Shown piece by piece: positions 1 to 5,307 of a DNA stretch of 5,842 nucleotides. Numbering within the stretch: the first letter of the stretch is position 1; every line of letters starts with the position of its first letter. Position numbers and translations under genes: made by a program. The DNA is from Christensenella sp. UBA3798 (GTDB lineage: Bacteria > Bacillota > Clostridia > Christensenellales > CAG-1252), in contig DFEQ01000071.1 of the NCBI GenBank assembly GCA_002368735.1, positions 1 through 5,842 on the forward strand, read 5' to 3'. The notes under the pieces were generated by a model. It was not told the DNA's origin. It made no database searches and was given only the letters and a program-made list of their open reading frames with translations.

Positions 1-288
1 GAATTGTCCGAAAAGTATTTAAAGAGCGGCTACACCGTGCTGCCCGAGGACGCCGTCCGTTCTTACTCCGAAGAGGCGAAGCGCTACTACGCCTATATCG
101 CCACCATCAAGCAGGATATCATCTACGCCTACAACGTTTTCAACCTCGACTTTTCTTTTATCGAGGCGATAACCACCCCGACCTTGGAACACTTTAAGAG
201 GATGGAGTATATCGACCATTACGACATGAAAGAGTGGAAAGACGTGACCAACACATCGGAAAAACCAACCGGTAAATTCGGCTTTTAA
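1..288 (+). CDS. C-terminal part of an unrecognised protein, upstream partner of the coupling-protein gene (5' end outside window)
   Basis: The reading frame is open from the first base of the window and ends with TAA at 286-288, giving about 95 residues. A TTG lies at position 4, but no ribosome-binding site can be seen before it and the frame stays open to the left, so this is most likely the tail of a longer gene. The visible part is soluble, rich in Tyr, Glu and Lys, and probably mostly helical, with no membrane segment, Cys cluster or motif I can assign. The last ~15 residues are polar and look like a flexible tail. The gene ends 15 bases before the ATG of the VirD4-like gene on the same strand, so the two are almost certainly co-transcribed. 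In other Firmicutes conjugative elements a small accessory protein (for example PcfB/DUF3801) often precedes the coupling protein, but I see no specific resemblance to it. Coding status is fairly sure; function is unknown. Confidence 0.7.
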   Translation, partial: ELSEKYLKSGYTVLPEDAVRSYSEEAKRYYAYIATIKQDIIYAYNVFNLDFSFIEAITTPTLEHFKRMEYIDHYDMKEWKDVTNTSEKPTGKFGF

Positions 289-290
289 AC

Positions 291-297
291 AAAGGAG
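291..297 (+). promoter_or_regulatory. Shine-Dalgarno of the coupling-protein gene
   Basis: AAAGGAG lies six bases before the ATG at 304. It fixes that start codon and supports translation from a transcript shared with the preceding gene. Confidence 0.85.
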
Positions 298-303
298 AAG
301 ACA

Positions 304-2127
304 ATGAACAAATCCTCCGTGATAGATATCATCAGAAACAAATATATCGACGAAAACTTAGAGAGCTCCAAGAAGATAGACTATTCCGAGCTGACGCCCG
401 AGCAAGGGCTGGTGAGCGCCTTCTACGACGAACTGCCGAATACTGTTATCAACGGCTATCCCATCGCCAGCGATTACGTCTCGCCTAATGGCGAGGTCTA
501 TCCCGTCGACCGTTTCAACGAACTTTCGGAAAGCAAGAAGAAGGCTTGTCGCCTGCGCTTCCACTATCTCCCCTACTCGCACGAACTCTACGTCGGCACG
601 ACGGGCAGCGGCAAGACGACGGGGTGCGTGGAGCCGCAGCTCAGGGCGATCTCCTCGCAAAAGAACAAGCCCAACCTCTTTCTGACCGACCCCAAGGGCG
701 AGCTCTTCGACAGGAACGCGAAGCACCTGAAAGAGCAAGGCTACGAGATATTCGTGCTCAACTTTAAAGCCCCCATTCGCTCCGACCGCTGGAACCCCCT
801 CCTGGAGGTATACGATACCAAGATGCGCATCCTCGCTCTGGAAAAGGACCGCAAGGTGCACACCGGACCCGTCAAGCCGGGACTCAAGCGTGTGGGCAGT
901 CCCGAGAGCTTCCGCGGCGACACCTATATCGAGCACGCGGGATGCGCCTTCCCCAATGAATCCGCCTACAAAAAATACATCGCCTTTGAAAGGGACTTCT
1001 TGGAGGCGAATATCGACAGCCTTACCAATCAGCTCGCCAACATGATGATAAAGGTGCAAAGCAGCACCGACAAATCCTGGGAATATGGCGCCCAAGACCT
1101 CTTGAAGGGCATCATCCAATGTATGCTGGAGGATGCGGCGAACCCCTCCTCCGGATTCACCCGCGATATGATGAACTTCCGCACCATGCAACAATACTAT
1201 ATCGCCCTCAAGACCCCCATCCTCAACAAGGACGAAACGCACGTCACGTTGGATAATCACGTCCTACTCACAGGCAAGACCGAAAAGCCCAAGATGCTGA
1301 TGGCGACGGCGCTTGGCAATGCGCCCAATACGATGCGCAGCTACTGCGGCGTGTTCGACGACTCCATCAAAGACTGGTTCCAAGGGCACATCTTCGCCTT
1401 GACCACCGACAATACCATCCGCTTGGAGAACTCGGACAACAAGCCATTCGCCATCTTCCTCATCACGCGCGACTATGAAAAGAGCGACTTTTTGATAGCA
1501 GGTCTATTCATCGACTGGGTCTATCGCCAAATGGTCGAACGCGCGGAAAAGAGCAAGAATCCCCGCGCCCTGCACTTCCTGCTGGACGAATTCGGCAATA
1601 TCCCCGAGATAAAAGACCTAGAAAACAAGATATCCACCTCCCGCTCGCGCAATATATGGTTCCATTTGGTCGTGCAGTCTTATAAGCAGATCGACCTCGT
1701 ATACGGAAAGGAGCGCTCCGTCATCGTGCGCGACAACTGCAACGCGCAGATCTTCCTCGGCGCGCAAAACCGCGATACCAAGGTGCTCTTCTCGGACGAA
1801 TGCGGCAAGCACTTCATCCCCACCCTTAACTCAAAGCTCAATCCGCAAGACCATTCCATCCGGGAAGCCCCCCTCGTACCCGTCAGCGCCCTGGACCTCA
1901 TCAAGCCGGGACAGATGTATATCAAGCGCCTGTATATGCCTTTGATCATGTCGCAGTTCATCAGGAGCTACGTGTGCGCAAAGCAAGGCGCCTTCCGAGA
2001 CTTTTTGGACGGCAACGGGCTGGAAGAGTGCACTCCGCTTACGATGGAGTCCTTCACCGCCTCGCGATTTACCTACGCCAAACTGTACGAGCCGCATCCC
2101 AAGATACCCAGCCGCTGGTCGTACTGA
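304..2127 (+). CDS. VirD4/TraG-type type IV secretion coupling protein (T4CP ATPase)
   Basis: This complete 607-residue protein belongs to the VirD4/TraG coupling-protein family, hexameric ATPases that recruit the relaxase-DNA complex and feed it to a type IV secretion channel at the inner face of the membrane. The Walker A motif is GTTGSGKT at residues 98-105 (K104). The family-typical LTDPKGELF stretch follows at 127-135. Walker B is LLDEFGN at 426-432 (D428, E429), with SRSRN at 446-450 and the sensor-like VVQS (Q458) after it. The region between about 250 and 380 would hold the helical all-alpha domain. No hydrophobic N-terminal anchor is present: the first 95 residues are polar, unlike classical VirD4 with two membrane helices. 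Residues ~165-240 look like an insertion between the DPKGE strand and the helical domain. The ATG has a good ribosome-binding site, and a terminator follows nine bases after the stop, so this is the last gene of its operon. Family assignment is secure. The partner element type (ICE, plasmid or remnant) cannot be told from this window. Confidence 0.95.
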   Translation: MNKSSVIDIIRNKYIDENLESSKKIDYSELTPEQGLVSAFYDELPNTVINGYPIASDYVSPNGEVYPVDRFNELSESKKKACRLRFHYLPYSHELYVGTTGSGKTTGCVEPQLRAISSQKNKPNLFLTDPKGELFDRNAKHLKEQGYEIFVLNFKAPIRSDRWNPLLEVYDTKMRILALEKDRKVHTGPVKPGLKRVGSPESFRGDTYIEHAGCAFPNESAYKKYIAFERDFLEANIDSLTNQLANMMIKVQSSTDKSWEYGAQDLLKGIIQCMLEDAANPSSGFTRDMMNFRTMQQYYIALKTPILNKDETHVTLDNHVLLTGKTEKPKMLMATALGNAPNTMRSYCGVFDDSIKDWFQGHIFALTTDNTIRLENSDNKPFAIFLITRDYEKSDFLIAGLFIDWVYRQMVERAEKSKNPRALHFLLDEFGNIPEIKDLENKISTSRSRNIWFHLVVQSYKQIDLVYGKERSVIVRDNCNAQIFLGAQNRDTKVLFSDECGKHFIPTLNSKLNPQDHSIREAPLVPVSALDLIKPGQMYIKRLYMPLIMSQFIRSYVCAKQGAFRDFLDGNGLEECTPLTMESFTASRFTYAKLYEPHPKIPSRWSY

Positions 2128-2135
2128 CGCACCGG

Positions 2136-2163
2136 AAAAAGCGCCCGTTCAAGGCGCTTTTTT
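2136..2163 (+). terminator. Rho-independent terminator of the coupling-protein operon
   Basis: A perfect 10-bp stem pairs AAAAAGCGCC (2136-2145) with GGCGCTTTTT (2153-2162) across a 7-base loop and runs into a T tract. The A-rich left arm would also let it act on minus-strand transcripts. It starts nine bases after the stop codon at 2127. Confidence 0.9.
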
Positions 2164-2221
2164 CTTTACGTTCTCGGTTCTCGTCCCTTGTTTTGTAATC
2201 TGAAAAATCACGCTAAAGCCT

Positions 2222-2381
2222 GCATATCATCACGATCACGAATCGCGTATATCATCAGCGCAACAGGCGCTGTATATCATCAAGCCGAAGCGAATGGAGG
2301 CTTTATACACGGCTACGCCGTGATGATATACAAGGATTAAACCCTTGATGATATACCAAACCTCGCTTCGCTTCGGTTTGG
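2222..2381. repeat. Multi-hairpin intergenic element with five GTATATCATCA / TGATGATATAC motifs
   Basis: The 11-base motif GTATATCATCA occurs at 2247-2257 and 2272-2282, with a 9-base core copy at 2224-2232. Its exact reverse complement TGATGATATAC occurs at 2321-2331 and 2346-2356. Short hairpins lie between the motifs: CGAT/ATCG (2233-2245), CAGCGC/GCGCTG (2256-2272), AAGCC/GGCTT (2282-2303), CACGGC/GCCGTG (2308-2322), CAAGG/CCTTG (2331-2347) and CCAAACC/GGTTTGG (2356-2381). The two motif orientations can also pair with each other, the best pair being 13 bases (2272-2284 with 2344-2356). The loop sequence CCGAAGCGAA (2285-2294) is complementary to 2367-2376. The element can therefore adopt either a row of small hairpins or one long-range fold. 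No open frame of note crosses it. It sits between two terminators, as a dispersed REP- or MITE-like intergenic repeat would. The repeat structure is read directly; dispersal in the genome is inferred. Confidence 0.8.
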
Positions 2382-2385
2382 ATAA

Positions 2386-2417
2386 AAAAAATGCTTGACG
2401 AGCGCCAAGCATTTTTT
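2386..2417 (-). terminator. Terminator of tRNA-Val(TAC), probably bidirectional
   Basis: A 12-bp stem pairs AAAAAATGCTTG (2386-2397) with CAAGCATTTTTT (2406-2417) around an 8-base loop. Read on the minus strand it follows directly after the CCA end of the tRNA and ends in a U tract. The T tract on the plus side would also stop transcripts arriving from the left. Confidence 0.85.
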
Positions 2418-2492
2418 GGTGGAACCAACAGGGCTCGAACCTGTGACCCTATGCTTGTAAGGCATATGCTCTACCAGCTGAGCTATGATTCC
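2417..2492 (-). tRNA. tRNA-Val (anticodon TAC)
   Basis: On the minus strand a complete 76-base cloverleaf can be folded. The acceptor GGAATCA pairs with TGGTTCC (one T-G pair), the D stem is GCTC/GAGC, and the anticodon stem is TATGC/GCATA with loop CTTACAA. The anticodon is therefore TAC (plus-strand 2457-2459). The T arm has the GTTCGAG loop region. The CCA end is encoded at 2417-2419. A sigma-A promoter lies just upstream and a terminator overlaps its 3' end, so it is an independent single-gene unit. The TAC anticodon reads GTA and, by wobble, other Val codons. Confidence 0.96.
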
Positions 2493-2503
2493 ATTCTTGA
2501 GGT

Positions 2504-2532
2504 ATTTTATCATAGCGATGGGGCAAAGTCAA
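2504..2532 (-). promoter_or_regulatory. Sigma-A promoter of tRNA-Val(TAC)
   Basis: On the minus strand TTGACT (2527-2532) and TAAAAT (2504-2509) are separated by exactly 17 bases. The -10 box ends 11 bases before the first base of the mature tRNA, leaving a leader of only a few bases. Confidence 0.85.
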
Positions 2533-2607
2533 ACATTTCTTTTGCTACAACGAAGCATGTTTTTCGGCGATTTGGCAAAGATAGGTGTAAAAAAGGACAA
2601 AAAACAG

Positions 2608-2636
2608 TTGAAATCTTTTTTGATAAGTGATACAAT
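2608..2636 (+). promoter_or_regulatory. Sigma-A promoter for the plus-strand tRNA-Pro/tRNA-Val unit
   Basis: TTGAAA (2608-2613) and TACAAT (2631-2636) are spaced by 17 bases. It is the only good promoter upstream of the tRNA-Pro region on this strand, and it diverges from the tRNA-Val(TAC) promoter about 75 bases away. A transcript from here would cross the broken tRNA-Pro copy, the intact tRNA-Pro and tRNA-Val(CAC) up to the terminator at 3050. Confidence 0.75.
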
Positions 2637-2715
2637 TTTTATGTTCGACCGTTGAGCGCTGTTTTTCAGCACCGGAAAAGCGTGCGGTCATACAACTTAA
2701 TACACTGTTTAGTAT

Positions 2716-2785
2716 CTGGGTGTGGCGCAGTTTGGTATGCAATAGTGCAGTTCACCGAATGGGGTCAAAACCTGTGATAGACAGA
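2716..2785 (+). pseudogene. Broken tRNA-Pro copy
   Basis: The first 22 bases (2716-2737) equal the intact tRNA-Pro at 2893: acceptor 5' strand, D stem and part of the D loop. After GGTA the sequence no longer folds. The D stem lacks its GCGC partner, and a GAATGGGGTC stretch (2758-2767) recalls the anticodon region of the intact gene without its pairing stem. No T arm or matching acceptor 3' strand with CCA follows. The right limit is approximate. It lies between the promoter at 2608 and the intact tRNA-Pro, so it is probably transcribed, but it should not give a mature tRNA. Confidence 0.7.
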
Positions 2786-2892
2786 CGTCTCGCTTAAGCA
2801 ACCTGCAGCATGGGCTTCGCCATATGCGCGCAGCGCGCTCCCAAACACCGGAGCAAAGCGGATAGTCATACAACTTAATACATCGTATATAT

Positions 2893-2969
2893 CTGGGTGT
2901 GGCGCAGTTTGGTAGCGCGCTTGAATGGGGTTCAAGAGGCCGGAAGTTCAAATCTTCTCACTCAGACCA
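2893..2969 (+). tRNA. tRNA-Pro (anticodon GGG)
   Basis: This is a complete 77-base cloverleaf. The acceptor CTGGGTG pairs with CACTCAG (one G-T pair) and has the C1-G72 pair typical of bacterial tRNA-Pro. The D stem is GCGC/GCGC. The anticodon stem CTTGA/TCAAG closes the loop ATGGGGT, giving anticodon GGG. The T stem is GGAAG/CTTCT with loop TTCAAAT. CCA is encoded at 2967-2969. It reads CCC and CCT. It lies four bases before tRNA-Val(CAC), and both are presumably processed from one transcript. Confidence 0.96.
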
Positions 2970-2973
2970 TAAC

Positions 2974-3049
2974 GGGCAATTGACTCAGTTGGTAGAGTGC
3001 CTCCGTCACATGGAGGAAGTCAGGGGTTCGAGTCCCTTATTGCCCACCA
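2974..3049 (+). tRNA. tRNA-Val (anticodon CAC)
   Basis: This is a complete 76-base cloverleaf. The acceptor GGGCAAT pairs with ATTGCCC, the D stem is ACTC/GAGT, the anticodon stem is CCTCC/GGAGG with loop GTCACAT, and the T stem is AGGGG/CCCTT with loop TTCGAGT. CCA is encoded at 3047-3049. The CAC anticodon reads GTG only, so it is an extra isoacceptor beside tRNA-Val(TAC) in the same island. A terminator starts at its last base. Confidence 0.96.
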
Positions 3050-3077
3050 AAATGTCGGATATATCCGACATTTTTTG
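3050..3077. terminator. Palindromic terminator closing the tRNA-Pro/tRNA-Val transcript, probably also the minus-strand symporter/PPC transcript
   Basis: The perfect 20-base palindrome ATGTCGGATATATCCGACAT (3052-3071) is flanked by an A run on the left and six T residues on the right. On the plus strand it follows the tRNA-Val CCA at once. On the minus strand it lies about 100 bases beyond the PPC gene stop and ends in four U residues, so it could stop that transcript too. No other good hairpin lies between 3078 and 3178; CACAA/TTGTG at 3160-3172 lacks a U tract. Confidence 0.85.
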
Positions 3078-3178
3078 GTTTTACGGTGAATTCTACTTTC
3101 AAGTGCAACACTTCAACAAAATTGCGCTATGTAATCAGCTCTATCAAAAACGCTTTTTCACAAATCTTGTGACGTTAC

Positions 3179-3601
3179 TCATTCAAAACGGATCTTGTTG
3201 ATGCCGAGCGTTTCGTCGCGCAGGCGGTCGGCGCTGCCCGCTGCCTTAAGGAGAAAGATCTCCGCCGTCAGGGATATCTTTGCGCTAAAGAGGTGTCCTC
3301 CGACGATCTTTCCCCCCTCGCCTGCGCAGGAGATGTGCAGGTGGATATAGGGCGCGCCCTCCTTGGTGGTCAGGTTGCCGACCAAAGAGACGATCTCGTG
3401 ATTGCCATAAAAGCGCACGTGCTCGTAATCGGAACGTGAAAGGTCAAAAACTCCTATTTCAAAGTCATCCGTCGCCCCGATGCCCGCAACCGAGGCAAGG
3501 GTCAAGTCCTGCTCCTTTGCCACGGCAAGGAGGCTACTTACTATCTCGTCCCCTTTATCCAGACGCACGAGCACCTTGTCTTCAAAAACCTTGTATTCCA
3601 T
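3179..3601 (-). CDS. PPC-domain (DUF296) protein, predicted DNA-binding or ligand-binding
   Basis: The 140-residue product is a single PPC (plants and prokaryotes conserved, DUF296) domain, close to the usual length of free-standing bacterial members. Family signs are the VAGIGA turn at residues 38-43, the histidine pair in YIHLHI (H87, H89) and GGHL (G101, G102, H103). In solved bacterial homologues these histidines cluster around a bound metal, and the proteins form trimers. In plants the domain accompanies AT-hook DNA-binding proteins; in bacteria the role is mostly unproven. There is no AT-hook, signal peptide or membrane segment. The ATG is supported by AAAAGGAGAG (plus-strand 3608-3617) six bases before it. 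The gene follows the symporter on the same strand after an 87-base gap without a visible terminator or promoter, so co-transcription is likely. Family call firm; biochemical role not known. Confidence 0.88.
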   Translation of the reverse strand: MEYKVFEDKVLVRLDKGDEIVSSLLAVAKEQDLTLASVAGIGATDDFEIGVFDLSRSDYEHVRFYGNHEIVSLVGNLTTKEGAPYIHLHISCAGEGGKIVGGHLFSAKISLTAEIFLLKAAGSADRLRDETLGINKIRFE

Positions 3602-3688
3602 TTCGCCCTCTCCTTTTTATCTGAATGCAGCTAGGCGACTGCGCGTAGGTGGGTGCGGGAAGAAACTTTTCGTCCCTACGAGTCCCTA

Positions 3689-5203
3689 TCACTCCCCTTG
3701 CTCGTTCATCTCCTTGATGAGCTCACTGTTCATGTCATCGTACGCCGAAAGCATAGGCGTGATGGGCGCGCCTTTCTTCCTGGCGAAATAGTTTTTGGTT
3801 ATCTCGACGATCTGCTTACTGAGGAAGAAGAGCGCCACCAGGTTGGGGAGCGCCATCATCGCGTTGAACATATCGTCCAGAGCCCACACGAAATCCGACT
3901 TCACCATCGCGCCGACGAACAAAAGAGCGACGTAGAGTATCTTGAAGACGAGCGCCGCCACGTCCCCCTTCTTGCCAAAGAGGTATTGTACGGCTTTTTC
4001 GCCGTAATACGCCCAGGCGAGGATGGTCGTGAAGGCAAAGAGCGGGAGAATGATAGAGAATATCACCTGCCCGAAGGTGCCGAAGGTCTCGGTGAAAGCG
4101 AAAGGCGCGATCGCACTGCCCGAGAGGCTGCTTGCGACGTTGCCCGCGATATCGGTAAAGTCGTACGCGCCCGACGTGACGCACACGGTCAAAAGCGAGA
4201 GCGCCGTCAAGGTACACACGATAAAGGTATCGATAAATACCTCCATAATGCCCCACAGCCCCTGCTTGACGGGTTCCTTGGTCTCGGAGGCGGAGTGCGC
4301 GATGACCGAGGAGCCGAGACCCGCTTCGTTGGAGAAGATACCGCGCGCAAAGCCGAAGCGCATCCCCCTCATGATCACGTAGCCCAGGAAACCGCCCGAG
4401 ACCGAGCGGAAGGAGAAAGCGTTTGAGAAGATGAGTCCGAATGCCGTGGGCACCGCGGTGATATTGATGCCCAGGATGATGATGGACATGATGATGAAGA
4501 GCAGCGCCATGAAGGGGACGATATAGGACGCCACCTTACCTATGCGCTTGATGCCGCCCACGACGATGAAGGCGGTGAGGATGACGATGACGACGCCCGT
4601 AATGACGGCTACTACCGTGGAGCCTTCGCCCGAGATGGAGTTTTGCATCGTGCCCGAGATGGAGTTCGCCTGCACCATTCCCATACCTACGGCAGCCAAG
4701 GCGCAGCAGAAGGCAAAGATCAGCGCGAGCCACTTCAGCTTCAGCCCGTTGGAGATGTAGTACATCGGGCCGCCGCACATCTCGCCCTTCTTATCCTTCT
4801 TTCTGTAGTACAAGCCGAGGACGTTCTCGGAATAATTGGTCACGAGGCCGAAAAAGGCGGATACCCACATCCAAAAGATCGCGCCGGGACCGCCCGCGAT
4901 GAGCGCGGTGGCGACGCCCACCATGTTGCCCGTGCCGACCGTGCCCGATATCGCGGCGGAGAATGCCTCGAACTGCGAAACTGTCTTTTTGTTCTTGCTT
5001 TTATCCTTCTCCTTCCCCATTGATTTGAACATGGGAAGGAAAGTGGAAGAGAAGGCGGTGCCGAACTTCCTGACCTGCAAAAATCTCGTCCTGATGGTGA
5101 TGAATATCCCGGTAGCGAGGATCGCGACGATCATCGGGATCCCCCACAAAATATTGTCGTTGATAAAGTTTATCGCGTCGCTCAGCCACTTCATCTGCCG
5201 CAT
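3689..5203 (-). CDS. Sodium:alanine/glycine symporter, AGCS family
   Basis: The 504-residue product is a polytopic inner-membrane carrier of the AGCS family (APC superfamily), which imports alanine or glycine with Na+ (sometimes H+). GGPGAIFWMWVSAFFG at residues 104-119 matches the AGCS signature pattern exactly. Other conserved parts are SGTVGTGN (86-93) in a broken helix of the transport core, GGPMYYI (144-150) and RGIFSNEAGLGSS (287-299). About ten or more hydrophobic segments cover residues 17-465, and the C-terminal ~40 residues are charged and cytoplasmic-like. The frame is open up to a TTG at 5263, but that TTG is part of the promoter -35 box, so it cannot be the start. ATG 5203 has AAGGGG only three bases upstream; ATG 5194 (three residues shorter) has it 12 bases upstream. 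Both are imperfect, and I prefer 5203. Substrate (Ala or Gly) and ion are inferred from the family. Confidence 0.95.
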   Translation of the reverse strand: MRQMKWLSDAINFINDNILWGIPMIVAILATGIFITIRTRFLQVRKFGTAFSSTFLPMFKSMGKEKDKSKNKKTVSQFEAFSAAISGTVGTGNMVGVATALIAGGPGAIFWMWVSAFFGLVTNYSENVLGLYYRKKDKKGEMCGGPMYYISNGLKLKWLALIFAFCCALAAVGMGMVQANSISGTMQNSISGEGSTVVAVITGVVIVILTAFIVVGGIKRIGKVASYIVPFMALLFIIMSIIILGINITAVPTAFGLIFSNAFSFRSVSGGFLGYVIMRGMRFGFARGIFSNEAGLGSSVIAHSASETKEPVKQGLWGIMEVFIDTFIVCTLTALSLLTVCVTSGAYDFTDIAGNVASSLSGSAIAPFAFTETFGTFGQVIFSIILPLFAFTTILAWAYYGEKAVQYLFGKKGDVAALVFKILYVALLFVGAMVKSDFVWALDDMFNAMMALPNLVALFFLSKQIVEITKNYFARKKGAPITPMLSAYDDMNSELIKEMNEQGE

Positions 5204-5206
5204 TGT

Positions 5207-5212
5207 CCCCTT
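5207..5212 (-). promoter_or_regulatory. Weak Shine-Dalgarno of the symporter gene
   Basis: AAGGGG on the minus strand is the only purine-rich site near the start. It is three bases from ATG 5203 and twelve from ATG 5194, so it does not settle which is used. Confidence 0.55.
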
Positions 5213-5234
5213 AGTGATATAAAATACAGGTTTA

Positions 5235-5263
5235 ATTATATAGTCTATTGAAGAAAAAGGCAA
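5235..5263 (-). promoter_or_regulatory. Sigma-A promoter of the symporter-PPC unit
   Basis: On the minus strand TTGCCT (5258-5263) and a perfect TATAAT (5235-5240) are separated by 17 bases. Transcription should begin near 5228, leaving a leader of roughly 25 bases, too short for a riboswitch or T-box. Confidence 0.85.
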
Positions 5264-5283
5264 CTATCGAGCCCTATTGTTGC

Positions 5284-5307
5284 GAAAAAGGCCGACAAGC
5301 GTCGACC
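5284..5307 (-). terminator. Rho-independent terminator upstream of the symporter promoter
   Basis: Read on the minus strand, GGTCGAC and GTCGGCC pair over 7 bp (one U-G pair) around the loop GCTT (5290-5307), followed by five T residues (5285-5289). It separates the symporter promoter from any minus-strand transcript arriving from the right. No convincing gene directly upstream explains it. Confidence 0.75.

Larger units (their letters stand above)
2670..2969 (+). repeat. Tandem duplication of a leader + tRNA-Pro unit (period about 177 bases)
   Basis: Two units begin with CACCGGA followed by an AAAGCG-like stretch (from 2670 and from 2846). Each then has an identical 18-mer GTCATACAACTTAATACA (2687-2704 and 2865-2882), and each continues into an identical 24-base stretch containing the 5' end of tRNA-Pro (2714-2737 and 2891-2914). 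The second unit has the intact tRNA; the first diverges after the D loop. Between the units (2738-2845) there is no further match, only GC-rich small hairpins such as GCGCG/CGCGC at 2826-2838. Confidence 0.8.

Noticed and set aside
358..1260. 300-codon open frame on the minus strand
   Set aside because: It lies wholly antisense to the coupling-protein gene, has no ribosome-binding site, and its low-complexity G/V/L/E-rich product is typical of an antisense shadow.
2222..2356. Repeated TATATCATC motif as a CRISPR array
   Set aside because: The repeats are only 9-13 bases, occur in both orientations, and are separated by self-complementary stretches of uneven length.
2391..2630. 79-codon plus-strand open frame over tRNA-Val(TAC)
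   Set aside because: It covers a terminator, the whole tRNA and its promoter; it is the familiar spurious frame seen opposite tRNA genes.
3160..3172. CACAA/TTGTG hairpin as terminator of the PPC gene
   Set aside because: The stem is only 5 bp and no U tract follows on the minus strand; the palindrome at 3050-3077 is a better candidate.
2899..3201. 100-codon plus-strand open frame across the tRNA genes
   Set aside because: It runs through two complete tRNA genes and a terminator, so it cannot be a real protein gene.
3653..4426. 257-codon plus-strand open frame opposite the symporter
   Set aside because: It is antisense to conserved AGCS sequence, its product is an Arg/Glu/His-rich mix without recognisable folds, and no ribosome-binding site precedes it.
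5204..5263. Riboswitch or T-box leader before the amino-acid symporter
   Set aside because: The predicted transcript start leaves only about 25 leader bases, too few for either.
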